From positions 18,472 to 82,471 of the forward strand of contig JAKQOW010000043.1 of assembly GCA_029565065.1 (NCBI GenBank): 64,000 nucleotides of DNA, given 5' to 3'. The translations under genes were made by a program, and so were the position numbers. Under the pieces are notes generated by a model. The model was not told where the DNA came from, did not search any database, and worked only from the letters and a program-made list of their open reading frames with translations. Positions 1 through 8,270 of the stretch are shown here, one piece after another (position 1 is the first letter of the stretch; each line of letters begins with the position of its first letter). The DNA is from Acidobacteriota bacterium. GTDB lineage: Bacteria > Acidobacteriota > JAAYUB01.

Positions 1-2
1 AC

Positions 3-2630
3 CTGATCACCGCCTATCTCGGCGCGCTGGCGGAGACCTGTGCCCGCGGCGAACCGCTCGACGGCGTGGCCTTCTGCAACGTCGGCATGATCCTGGACCA
101 GGACGACCTGGACATCGCCATCTTCGCCCGCCCCGACGTGGACGCCACCCGCTGGAATCCCGTGGTCAGCGCCGTGGGCGCGGAGTTTTTCCGCTACGCC
201 ACCAAGATGCATTTCTACCTGGCCGAGAAGACGGTGGGCCGAACCTTCCTGACCACCATCGATGACATCCGCACCTATCTGCGCCGCGGCGCGCATAATT
301 TCGTGCTGATCTCCGAGCTGCTCCTGACGGAGCGGCTCGTGGGCGACGAGAGCCTCATCGCCGACGTGGAACGCGAGATCATCGACCTGTTCTACCACGA
401 GCAGGGTCGGCCCCGCCTCCACGAAGGCTACCTGCGCGGCATGATCGGCGAGGTGCACGAGCAGCTCCGCTTCGATCTGAGCTCACCGTGGGTCAGTCCC
501 AAGACCCACGGGCTCCGGCTCATTCACAACCTCACCAACATGCTGAAGACCATCCATGACATCCGCGCCCACGGTTCGCGCGAGACGCTGGAACTGCTCA
601 AGGTCCGCGATCCGGGAAACGCGGGGCTCTACGCCGGCCTCCAGGACGTGTTCAGCTTCATCGAGATGTTCTTCTATGTGTACCAGCTCATGGTCTCGGT
701 GGAGGACACCTTCGACAGCAACGACGCCGTGGCCGTCCGGCACCTGGACCGCGTCGCCGAGGCGCTGGGCTTCGCCCCGCAGGGACCGGTCCGGCCCGCC
801 CTGCGGCTGCTGACCCATTACTACGAGGAACTGGACCGGCTGCGCACCCTGGCGCCCCAGGCGCTGGCCATGGTCAACCAGCACCTCCAGCGCGTGACCG
901 TGTTCAACCAGATCACGGCGGGCGGCCGGCCGGCGGATTACCCCGTGGCCTGGACCGACAACATCTTCCTCAACATCCTCCTGCTGTTCCAGGTCTACCT
1001 GGGCATGATCTACTGGGACGACATCTTCCAGCTCCTGGCCCGCGATTCGGGCGCCGCGATCCAGACCATCATGAACAGCCTGGAGCAGCTCCCCGAAGAG
1101 CAGCAGCCGCCGGCGTTCGAACGGCTGCTCCGCCTGCTCGCTTTCGACATGGATTCGATCGTGCAGACAGCCGTGCTGTTCCAGAGCGTCGCCGACCGCC
1201 CGACCTTCGCGCGGTACGCGGCGTTCACCCGGGAGTGGCTGCTGGAACATTTCGCCACCCGGCCGGGCCGACTGGCCGCGCTGATCGAGATCCTGCCCCA
1301 CCGGCCGGGAACTGTCACAGAGTTCCTGCTGGGGTTCGATCGGGATCAGCTGCTCCGACTCCGCCAGCTCGCCGGGCACCCCGACACCCAGTCCGCCGTC
1401 GATGCGCGCGCCAGCAAGCGGTTCAGTCTGCTGTGCGACCTGCTGGCCTTCTCCTCCAACCATTACCGCCGCTGCTTCGCCCGCGTGTCGCGGGAGCAGC
1501 CGGAGATCGTGACGCATCCCGACGACCGCGATTACCTGCGGGGCACCGCCGACACTCTGTGGGCCGAGCTGGCCGATGCCGACGGACCGGAGGAGCTCAA
1601 GCGCCGGCTCGGCGTCTACTACGAATTCGGCTTCTGCCGCTGCGGCCTCCTGGCCGTGAGCCAGCCCGGCGACCTGAAGCTGCTGTACGGTGTGTACCAC
1701 GAGTTTTTCCGCCGGTACTTCCGCTGGCTCTACCGGGCGTGCCAGTGGCAGGTGGAAGCGCAGGGCCTGGCCGGTCTGCACTACCGCGAGCGCGACGAGG
1801 ATGATCAACCGCTCGCCGTTTTCTGCGCGGGCGGCTACGCCCGCGAAGAGGCGTTCGAACAGGACTTGGATCTCTTCGTGCTGACCCGGGAGCGAAGCCC
1901 GGAATTCGGCCGCTACGCCATCGGTCTGATCAACGATTTGAATCGCGAGCTGACCCGCCGCGGCATCATGCCCCACCACCGCCTGACGGAGTTCTTCGGC
2001 ACGTTCGCCTTCTCGCTGGACCGGCTCGAAGCGTTTCTGGCCACGCCGCGCGAGCACGATTTCATCGAGCTGTCGCTGCTGATGGGCAGCCGCCTGATGA
2101 TCGGCAGCCACTCGTTCGACGCCGCGATCGGCGAGCTGCTGGACCGCCACCTGTTCCGGCAACCGGACCGCTTCATCCGCGACATGCTCGCGGAAATCGA
2201 CGAACGGCGGGCGTATCAGCTCAGCCGGCGCGGCGACACGGTGAACGTCCGCGAGGATCCGGGCGCGTTGCGCGACATCCAGTCGGTGGTGACCGCCGCG
2301 CTGGCCCGCATCGGGCGCCGGGAGCCGACGCTCTGGGCGGCGTGCGAGACGCTGGCGGACGCCCTGCCGGCGCAGGCGGCCGATCTGCGAACGCTGGCGC
2401 GGGCCTATCGCTTCATGCGGTATTTCCGCGACACGTACTCGCTGTCGCAGACCGAGGCGGATCACATCCTGCGGGACCGGCTGCTCGCCACCGCCCACCG
2501 CATGGGCTTCGAACCGGGTGAGATCGCCGGCGAGAGAGGGACCGCGCCGCGGCTGCTGCGCTCCTACCGGTATCACCGGGCAAGATCACAGCGGGCCATT
2601 GCGCGCATTGCGGCGACCATCGCGCCGTGA
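3..2630 (+). CDS. GlnD-like tandem nucleotidyltransferase-fold protein (5' truncated by window)
   Basis: The frame is open from the first bases of the window, so the true start lies upstream; GTG at 66 is only the first start-like codon. Two nucleotidyltransferase-like modules are visible. The first has a DDLDIAIF strand (about codon 35) and a following helical block. The second has GGYAREEAFEQDLDLFV (about codon 610), the G-G...D-x-D pattern of the GlnD/GlnE/DUF294 superfamily, followed by VREDPGALRDIQ (about codon 749), which resembles the GPGGLRDIQ stretch of PII uridylyltransferases. The segment after the first module (SPKTHGLRLIHNL) aligns in position with that second motif, suggesting internal duplication. 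The ACT and HD domains typical of GlnD are not seen. A regulatory nucleotidyl transfer role is plausible, but the substrate is unknown. An intergenic gap of 211 bp follows. Confidence 0.6.
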   Translation: MITAYLGALAETCARGEPLDGVAFCNVGMILDQDDLDIAIFARPDVDATRWNPVVSAVGAEFFRYATKMHFYLAEKTVGRTFLTTIDDIRTYLRRGAHNFVLISELLLTERLVGDESLIADVEREIIDLFYHEQGRPRLHEGYLRGMIGEVHEQLRFDLSSPWVSPKTHGLRLIHNLTNMLKTIHDIRAHGSRETLELLKVRDPGNAGLYAGLQDVFSFIEMFFYVYQLMVSVEDTFDSNDAVAVRHLDRVAEALGFAPQGPVRPALRLLTHYYEELDRLRTLAPQALAMVNQHLQRVTVFNQITAGGRPADYPVAWTDNIFLNILLLFQVYLGMIYWDDIFQLLARDSGAAIQTIMNSLEQLPEEQQPPAFERLLRLLAFDMDSIVQTAVLFQSVADRPTFARYAAFTREWLLEHFATRPGRLAALIEILPHRPGTVTEFLLGFDRDQLLRLRQLAGHPDTQSAVDARASKRFSLLCDLLAFSSNHYRRCFARVSREQPEIVTHPDDRDYLRGTADTLWAELADADGPEELKRRLGVYYEFGFCRCGLLAVSQPGDLKLLYGVYHEFFRRYFRWLYRACQWQVEAQGLAGLHYRERDEDDQPLAVFCAGGYAREEAFEQDLDLFVLTRERSPEFGRYAIGLINDLNRELTRRGIMPHHRLTEFFGTFAFSLDRLEAFLATPREHDFIELSLLMGSRLMIGSHSFDAAIGELLDRHLFRQPDRFIRDMLAEIDERRAYQLSRRGDTVNVREDPGALRDIQSVVTAALARIGRREPTLWAACETLADALPAQAADLRTLARAYRFMRYFRDTYSLSQTEADHILRDRLLATAHRMGFEPGEIAGERGTAPRLLRSYRYHRARSQRAIARIAATIAP

Positions 2631-2665
2631 TGCGCGTCATCGCCGACGACGTGGCCGTTTTATTG

Positions 2666-2694
2666 TTGACACTCTTCCGTCTTCTATCTAAAGT
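2666..2694 (+). promoter_or_regulatory. sigma70-type promoter for the ATP-grasp/GNAT operon
   Basis: A perfect TTGACA (-35, 2666-2671) is followed after 17 bp by TAAAGT (-10, 2689-2694). It lies in an AT-rich pocket in the only sizeable gap before the ATG at 2842. The predicted start point is near 2701, giving a leader of about 140 nt. Confidence 0.6.
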
Positions 2695-2700
2695 AGTCAT

Positions 2701-2719
2701 ACGTTCGCGGATCGAACGT
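2701..2719. promoter_or_regulatory. perfect inverted repeat at the predicted +1 (possible operator)
   Basis: The 7-bp arms ACGTTCG and CGAACGT are separated by CGGAT. The dyad begins at the predicted transcription start of the promoter at 2666-2694, a position typical of repressor operators. It could equally form a 5' mRNA hairpin. Farther down the leader, 2761-2790 holds a nested dyad (GCAAC/GTTGC around CCGG/CCGG). Confidence 0.45.
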
Positions 2720-2841
2720 TCCCATGTGGACAATACGAGCGCGCGCACAGAACGATCTCAGCAACCCGGTGGCGGCCGGTCGGCTGTTGCAAACCGGAGC
2801 GGAACTTATCACCCGCTCGCTCCAATCGCAAGGATGAACGC

Positions 2842-3819
2842 ATGCGCATCGGGATCGCTTACGACCTGAAGGACGATTATCTGGCGGAAGGTTTTTCCGA
2901 AGAGGCCGCCGCCGAGTTCGACCAGGTTGACACCATCGTGGCGATCGAAACGGCGCTGGCCGCGGCGGGCCACGCCACCGACCGGATCGGCAACGCCCGC
3001 CGGCTGATAGCCCGCCTGGCCGACGGCGACCGCTGGGACATGGTCTTCAACATCGCCGAGGGACTGCACGGCCTCGGACGGGAATCGCTGGTGCCGGCGC
3101 TGCTTGACGCGTACCGCATTCCCTACACGTTCTCCGATCCGGTGGTGCTCGGCTTGTCGCTGCACAAGGGTCTGGCCAAGCACGCCGTGCGCGACCTGGG
3201 TGTGCCGACGCCGGACTTCGCCGTCGTGGCGGACCGCCTCGACGCCGTCGCCGTCGCACTGCCGTGTCCCCTGTTCGTGAAGCCGGTGGCCGAAGGCACC
3301 AGCAAGGGCATCAACGCCCGTTCCAAGGTCACCGAACCCGGCGACCTGCCGGATGTCTGCGTCGAACTGCTGCGCACCTTCCACCAGCCGGTACTGGTGG
3401 AGACGTACCTGCCGGGACGCGAGTTCACGGTGGGCGTGCTGGGCACCGGACGCCGCGCGCGCGCCGTCGGTGTGCTCGAGGTGTCGGTGCGCGGACACGC
3501 GGAGACCGACGCCTACTCGTTTGCCACCAAGAAAAATTACCGGGACCTCGTCGACTACAGCCGGCTCGAGGGCGAGCTGGCGCAACCGTGCCTGGACCTG
3601 GCGCTGCGCGTCTGGCGGGGCCTGGGTTGCCGCGACGCCGGACGCGTGGATATCCGCCTGGACGCGGCCGGCATACCAAACTTTCTGGAGGTGAATCCGC
3701 TGGCGGGACTCCACCCGGTTGATTCCGACCTGCCGATCATCTGCCGGTTGTCCGGGATCGCGTACGGGCAGCTCATCGAACAGATCATGGAGTCCGCCCG
3801 CGAGAGGCTGAGCGCATGA
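2842..3819 (+). CDS. ATP-grasp ligase, D-alanine--D-alanine ligase family (copy 1)
   Basis: A 325-residue protein with the Ddl fold layout: an N-terminal Rossmann-like part (MRIGIAYDLKDDY), the ATP-grasp lysine loop FVKPVAEGTSKGI (about residues 145-157), and the Mg-ATP site RVDIRLDA...FLEVNPLAGL near residues 268-290. Ddl enzymes join D-Ala to D-Ala using ATP in the cytoplasm. Homologues in tandem pairs like this one often have other peptide-bond or amino-acid ligase roles, so D-Ala-D-Ala is not assured. An AAGGA ribosome-binding site lies 7 bp before the ATG. The stop overlaps the start of the next gene by 4 bp (ATGA), implying translational coupling. Classical Ddl is about 300-360 residues, so length is normal. 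Confidence 0.75.
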   Translation: MRIGIAYDLKDDYLAEGFSEEAAAEFDQVDTIVAIETALAAAGHATDRIGNARRLIARLADGDRWDMVFNIAEGLHGLGRESLVPALLDAYRIPYTFSDPVVLGLSLHKGLAKHAVRDLGVPTPDFAVVADRLDAVAVALPCPLFVKPVAEGTSKGINARSKVTEPGDLPDVCVELLRTFHQPVLVETYLPGREFTVGVLGTGRRARAVGVLEVSVRGHAETDAYSFATKKNYRDLVDYSRLEGELAQPCLDLALRVWRGLGCRDAGRVDIRLDAAGIPNFLEVNPLAGLHPVDSDLPIICRLSGIAYGQLIEQIMESARERLSA

Positions 3820-4838
3820 AAAAAAACAAACGCGTGGTCATCCTGCACAACCCGGTCCTCCCGGACGCTCCCGAGGACGACAAGAACCTGCTCGACCAGG
3901 TGAACGCCGTCCGGCAAGCGCTGAAGAAGCTGCGCTATGAGCCGACGGTGGTCACCTTCGATCTGAACATCCCCCGCACCATCGACTTGATCCGGGAAGC
4001 GGACCCGTGCTGCGTCTTCAATCTGGTGGAATCCGTCAGCGACGACAGCCGGCTGCTGCACTGGGGCGCGTCGCTGCTGGATCATCTGGGGATTCCCTAC
4101 ACCGGCTGCCCCACCGAGGCCCTGTTCATCAGCACGAATAAAATCCTCGCCAAGCGGGTCCTGCGCGGCGCCGGGTTCCAGACCGCCCCGTGGGTGTCGC
4201 AGGACGATTGCACCATGCCGCCGGGCAAGCACACGTTCATCATCAAATCGAACTGGGATCACGCGTCGAGCTGGTTCACGGAAGACGCCATCGTCACGGT
4301 GAAGACGTCGGCGATCCGCGATCTGCTCAATGAACGGCGCATCCGGACCGGTCGGGAGTATTTCGCCGAGCATTACATCGACGGTCGGGAGTTCAACGTC
4401 GCCGTGCTGGCCGGCCAAGTGCTGCCCGTGCCGGAGATCCGGTTTCTCGACTATCCGGATGGCAAGTACAAGGTGGTCGACTACCAGGCCAAGTGGGACG
4501 AGGAGAGTTTTGAATTCCTGCACACGGAGCGGAGTTTCGATTTCGAGCCCGAGGAGCGACCGCTGCTCCGGCAGCTCAGCGAGATCGCCGAACACTGCTG
4601 GCAAACGTTCGGGCTGGGCGGTTACGCCCGGGTGGACTTCCGGGTGGATCCCCAGGGTCAACCCTGGGTGTTGGAAGTCAACGCCAATCCCTGCATCGCC
4701 CCATACAGCGGCTTCGCCGCCGCCGCCGCCCGGGTCGGCCTGAATTACACCCAGATGATCCGGTGCATCGTCCGGGACGCACTGGACCGACATGCCGTGG
4801 AGGGCAACCGTGAACCCCGAATCTGTCCGGTTTCGTGA
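3816..4838 (+). CDS. ATP-grasp ligase, D-alanine--D-alanine ligase family (copy 2)
   Basis: A 340-residue second ATP-grasp ligase, clearly divergent from its neighbour. Visible landmarks are FIIKSNWDHASSW (the lysine loop, about residues 140-152), the specificity-loop-like VVDYQAKWDEES (compare DYEAKY in Ddl), and the metal-binding ARVDFRVD...VLEVNANPCIAP near residues 270-293. It starts in the ATGA overlap with copy 1, and its 3' end overlaps the GNAT gene, so the three genes form one unit. The two ligases plus an acetyltransferase could build and cap a small peptide or amino-acid conjugate. That pathway role is inference; neither substrate can be read from the sequence. Confidence 0.75.
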   Translation: MKKNKRVVILHNPVLPDAPEDDKNLLDQVNAVRQALKKLRYEPTVVTFDLNIPRTIDLIREADPCCVFNLVESVSDDSRLLHWGASLLDHLGIPYTGCPTEALFISTNKILAKRVLRGAGFQTAPWVSQDDCTMPPGKHTFIIKSNWDHASSWFTEDAIVTVKTSAIRDLLNERRIRTGREYFAEHYIDGREFNVAVLAGQVLPVPEIRFLDYPDGKYKVVDYQAKWDEESFEFLHTERSFDFEPEERPLLRQLSEIAEHCWQTFGLGGYARVDFRVDPQGQPWVLEVNANPCIAPYSGFAAAAARVGLNYTQMIRCIVRDALDRHAVEGNREPRICPVS

Positions 4839-5304
4839 GCAGCCCACGCCTGACGACCCCCGGTGGGTGCGGGAGATCCTGGAGTCGGCCGGTTTCTTCT
4901 ATCCCTTCGAGGTGGACGTGGCGGTGGAGCTGGTGGAGACGGGGCTGGAGCACGGCCCCGAGAGCGGCTATCACTTCATCTTCGCCGAAGCGGATGGCCG
5001 GGTGGTCGGCTACACCTGCTTCGGGTCCATCCCGTGCACCGTCGGCAGCTTCGACCTGTACTGGATCGGCGTCCACGATGATTACCGCGGACAGGGTGTC
5101 GGCAAGATCCTGCTGCGCGAGTCCGAGCGGCGGATTGCGGCCATGTCCGGCCGGGCCGTCTACATCGAGACGGCATCGCGGCCGCAATACCTGCCCACCC
5201 GCGAATTCTACCTTCGCACCGGCTACAGCATCGAGGCGGTTTTGAAGGATTACTACGCCCCGGACGACGACAAGGTCATCTTTGTCAAGCGGCTCAGCGG
5301 CTGA
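4810..5304 (+). CDS. GNAT-family N-acetyltransferase
   Basis: About 164 residues with the GNAT acetyl-CoA pyrophosphate loop YRGQGVGKILL (about residues 92-102), preceded by the beta4 strand DLYWIGVHDD and followed by a C-terminal segment typical of the fold (REFYLRTGYSIE). It would transfer an acetyl group from acetyl-CoA to an amine in the cytosol. The GTG at 4810 is preferred because GGAGGG (4799-4804) sits 5 bp upstream; an ATG at 4792 in the same frame is the alternative. The gene overlaps the second ATP-grasp ligase by 29 bp, so the acetyl acceptor may be the ligase product. No close subfamily is recognised. Confidence 0.75.
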   Translation: MNPESVRFREQPTPDDPRWVREILESAGFFYPFEVDVAVELVETGLEHGPESGYHFIFAEADGRVVGYTCFGSIPCTVGSFDLYWIGVHDDYRGQGVGKILLRESERRIAAMSGRAVYIETASRPQYLPTREFYLRTGYSIEAVLKDYYAPDDDKVIFVKRLSG

Positions 5305-5471
5305 TTTTCTGCCGCCGTCTCCCGCTGCTTCCTTATATATATATCGCTCCGATCGCAAGCGACCGACTCGCCGGCCGGCACCGACCGTCGCCGGCAGATT
5401 TCCCTTCTTGGCGTTCGTCGGGGCGATGTGATGAAATAAGCCATCAACGCGGCCCATCCGGCGGAGGATTC

Positions 5472-7679
5472 ATGCACGGACATCGAGTGATCCTGGGATT
5501 GCTGGCGTTCGCCCTGCTTTGGGGGAGCGCCGGAGCGGCCAACGACCCGGCCCCGCGCCGGAACGGCGTCTGCCTGGTGCTCGGCGGGGGCGGCGCCCGC
5601 GGGCTGGCGCACATCGGCGTGCTCAAGGCCCTGGAGGAGGAGGGACTCGAGCCGGCGGCTGTGGTCGGCACCAGCGCCGGGGCGCTGGTGGGTTCGCTGT
5701 ACTGCGCCGGCTACACCAGCCAGCAGATTGCCGATTTCTTCCTGACCATGGACTACGCGGACCTGATCCGCGAGGAACCGAACCGGCGGCTGGTGGACTA
5801 CGACCAGAAGGAGGCCGGCCGGTTCCCGGGACTCACCCTGTACCTGGAAGGCCGGGCGCTGGATCTGCCGTCGGGCATTATCGCCGGCCAGGGCGTCATC
5901 AAGCAGCTCGATCGCGCCTTCACCGCGGCGGGCGTGCAGCACGTGCACGACTTCGACCGGCTGCCACGCCCCTTCCGCTGCGTGGCCACCGATCTCCGGC
6001 ACGGCCGGGCGCACACATTCAGCGGCGGTCGCCTCAGCCAGGCCGTGCGCGCCAGCATTTCGATCCCCTCGGTGTTCACCCCCGTCGAATTGGATGGCAT
6101 GCTGCTGGTGGACGGCGGCATCCTCAACAACATCCCCGTGGACATCGCCCGCGAGTGGGGCTATCCAGCGGTCGTCGCCGTCAACGTTTCCGGCTCCACC
6201 GCGCCGGAGCGGAAAAAGCTGAAGAACCTCATCGAAATCTGGGATGAGTCCAGCACCCTCGTCCGGCAGGAGAAGGACCGGCGGCTCATGGCGATGGCGG
6301 ATCTGGTCGTCGCTCCGGATGTGCTCGATTTTTCCATCGCCGACTTCCACCTGGCCCGCGAACTCATCCAGCAAGGGTACGACGCCGCCCGGGCGGACCT
6401 GCCCCGGCTCCGCGAGATCTTCGCCGCCGCGCCGGGCGCGCCGCCGCGCACCGCGCCGGACCGCCAGGGCTACACGCGGCCGCTGGAGGTCGTGGAGCTG
6501 GTGGGCGACGACACAGGCAATCCCCTCGAGGCGCTGACCAAGTCGGACGCGCGGCTCGGCAAGCCGGCCACTCCCGACATGCTGGAGCGCTCCGCGGAGA
6601 AGATCTACGCCATGGACCGCTATCGCACCGTGGGCTACGATCTGAAGCTGGACAACGGCGAGGCCGAGCTCGCCTACCTGGTGGACACGCTGCCCAAGGG
6701 GTCGCTGACCCTGGGCCTGCGTTACGACACCGACTACCAGTTCACCGGGCGGGCCCGGTTGCGCGACCGCAATGTGCTGCGGACCGGTTCCGACCTGGAG
6801 CTGGATCTGCTGCTGGGCCAGCTCAAGGAGTTCCGCTTCGGCCTGCGCACCCCGGTACCGGCGGGCGTGCCCGTGATCTGGCGCAACGAGCTGTTCTTCA
6901 CTCGCACGCCCCACAAGATCCTGTATCAGGAAGAGCCGGTGGAGGTGTTTGACGAGAAGCATTACGGATTCACCACCGGCCTCACGGTCGACCTGGGCAA
7001 TGCGGTCGGCGTGTACGGCGCGCTGGTTTTCGAAAAGGCGAACATGGCCACCTACGGGCGGTTCGATGAGAGCGGCAGCGACCGGCTCACCTTCATCCGG
7101 GTGGGCGCCGGGGTGGACACCCTGGATCGGTGGGCGTTTCCCCGGTCCGGCTTCCGCGTCGACGCGCACGTGGACCGGGCGCTCCCCGGGCTCGGCGGCG
7201 ATCTCGATTACACCCGCATCACCGGGACGGCTGCCGCCTACTGGCCGCTGACCGAAAATAACGTGCTGCATGTCTCCGGTTACGCCGGCTGGGGCGTCGA
7301 CCTGCCGGCCTACTTCATGCATTTCGCCGGTGGGCAGAACGATCTGCGGATGGCTTCGACGCCGCTCCCCGGTTACGCGGTGGACGAGATCTTCGGCCGG
7401 GACCTCTGGACCGGACTGATCGAGTATCGGCGGCGCTTTCCCAGCCCGGCCATCGGACTGAGCAGCGACGCGTACCTGCTGGTCCGGTACGGTCTGGCCG
7501 GCGCCCGCTACCCGGATTTATCCGACGGCATGATTGAACTCGGGGTGCCGTACCGCTACTTCCACGGCGGCGGCGTGGGCTATGCGCTGACCACGCTGCT
7601 GGGTCCCCTGCAAGTGTTCGTGAGCGCGGGCGAATCGGGCCGCTGGGAACTGACCATCACGCTGGGGCCCGATTTCTGA
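5472..7679 (+). CDS. patatin-like phospholipase with C-terminal Omp85-type barrel
   Basis: A 735-residue protein with a signal peptide (MHGHRVILGLLAFALLWGSAGA). The patatin domain carries the oxyanion loop GGGGARG (about residues 38-44), the nucleophile elbow GTSAG with Ser at about 68, and the catalytic DGG (Asp at about 214). A linker with a POTRA-like part precedes a C-terminal region rich in alternating beta strands and aromatic residues, resembling BamA/TamA-type surface-antigen barrels. This is the architecture of the RssA/PlpD group: an outer-membrane barrel displaying or releasing a lipase. A GGAGGATTC ribosome-binding site precedes the ATG. The 167-bp upstream gap contains an unusual alternating TA run at about 5333-5344. 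Confidence 0.85.
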   Translation: MHGHRVILGLLAFALLWGSAGAANDPAPRRNGVCLVLGGGGARGLAHIGVLKALEEEGLEPAAVVGTSAGALVGSLYCAGYTSQQIADFFLTMDYADLIREEPNRRLVDYDQKEAGRFPGLTLYLEGRALDLPSGIIAGQGVIKQLDRAFTAAGVQHVHDFDRLPRPFRCVATDLRHGRAHTFSGGRLSQAVRASISIPSVFTPVELDGMLLVDGGILNNIPVDIAREWGYPAVVAVNVSGSTAPERKKLKNLIEIWDESSTLVRQEKDRRLMAMADLVVAPDVLDFSIADFHLARELIQQGYDAARADLPRLREIFAAAPGAPPRTAPDRQGYTRPLEVVELVGDDTGNPLEALTKSDARLGKPATPDMLERSAEKIYAMDRYRTVGYDLKLDNGEAELAYLVDTLPKGSLTLGLRYDTDYQFTGRARLRDRNVLRTGSDLELDLLLGQLKEFRFGLRTPVPAGVPVIWRNELFFTRTPHKILYQEEPVEVFDEKHYGFTTGLTVDLGNAVGVYGALVFEKANMATYGRFDESGSDRLTFIRVGAGVDTLDRWAFPRSGFRVDAHVDRALPGLGGDLDYTRITGTAAAYWPLTENNVLHVSGYAGWGVDLPAYFMHFAGGQNDLRMASTPLPGYAVDEIFGRDLWTGLIEYRRRFPSPAIGLSSDAYLLVRYGLAGARYPDLSDGMIELGVPYRYFHGGGVGYALTTLLGPLQVFVSAGESGRWELTITLGPDF

Positions 7680-7698
7680 CGCCCGGCCGTGGGCTGCG

Positions 7699-7717
7699 CC
7701 CGCTCTGGGAGGGCGGG
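7699..7717 (+). terminator. hairpin after the patatin gene
   Basis: An 8-bp stem CCCGCTCT/AGGGCGGG (one G.T pair) with a GGG loop lies 20 bp after the stop codon. It lacks a T tract, so an intrinsic terminator role is only tentative. Confidence 0.35.
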
Positions 7718-8270
7718 AACGAGACGTGCGGCCCGCTGTTGCGGCGTTGGCGATGCGGCGCGCATCGGCCTACCTGGTGGCGCGCCCGCGAAGACACCCG
7801 CACGCAGCCGCTCGCGGGCGGCCGGTGGCGCCGTCTAGCAGAAGACACTTGACACAGCACTCAATCGGGATTGAAATGTCGAGACAAGACGCGTTGATCA
7901 GAATTCCAATTACGGCATGAGCAAAGGCACGACTCATGATCTCGATCGTGAACCCTCATCTCTCAAAACTCAAACCGCCACAGTTTGAGCGCGTGCGACC
8001 GCATCCTTCCCCATGCCCATCGCTTCCAAAGGCCCGGTCGTTCAGCGAGCCGATCCGGGGCTTCGCAACGGGGGTTGCCGTCCGCGTGACGGGCGGTGAT
8101 CACGACCAGCCTATCGATGCCCTCGTCCCGCCGGCCGCCCGCGGCGTCCCGTATCGGGGGAAAGCCGCCCTACCCGGCGTGGCATTCTACCCCAAAACCA
8201 CACCCGCGCTTCTCATCTATGCATCCAAGGTAACTATTCTGAACTACTGATTAATTTTTAGGAGGCTAAA
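7718..8270. other. long intergenic region without a convincing gene
   Basis: Short frames are open here (64 codons at 7726-7920 and 104 codons at 7936-8250), but they lack a clear ribosome-binding site, recognisable domain or strong coding bias, so I do not call them. The region holds a TTGACA box at 7849, a 7-bp dyad CTCAAAC/GTTTGAG (7969-7989), and an AT-rich end at about 8205-8270 leading into the AGGAGG of the next gene. It could contain a small RNA or a decayed gene. Confidence 0.5.
7849..7877 (+). promoter_or_regulatory. possible promoter in the 7.7-8.3 kb gap
   Basis: TTGACA (7849-7854) is followed after 17 bp by TGAAAT (7872-7877; 4 of 6 consensus bases). If active it would give a leader of nearly 400 nt to the OmpA-family gene at 8271, or drive an unannotated RNA. 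Confidence 0.3.

Noticed and set aside
483..2576. Long minus-strand open frame opposite the GlnD-like gene
   Set aside because: An antisense shadow caused by high GC at third positions; low-complexity Arg/Gln/Val-rich protein without domains, while the plus strand has clear motifs.
2752..2795. GCAACC stretch in the leader before the ATP-grasp operon, reminiscent of SAM riboswitch cores
   Set aside because: The other conserved SAM-I or SAM-IV segments and the P1 stem are absent; reported only as a structured leader.
7936..8250. 104-codon frame in the 7.7-8.3 kb gap
   Set aside because: No ribosome-binding site, no family, mixed codon usage. Kept only as part of the intergenic entry.
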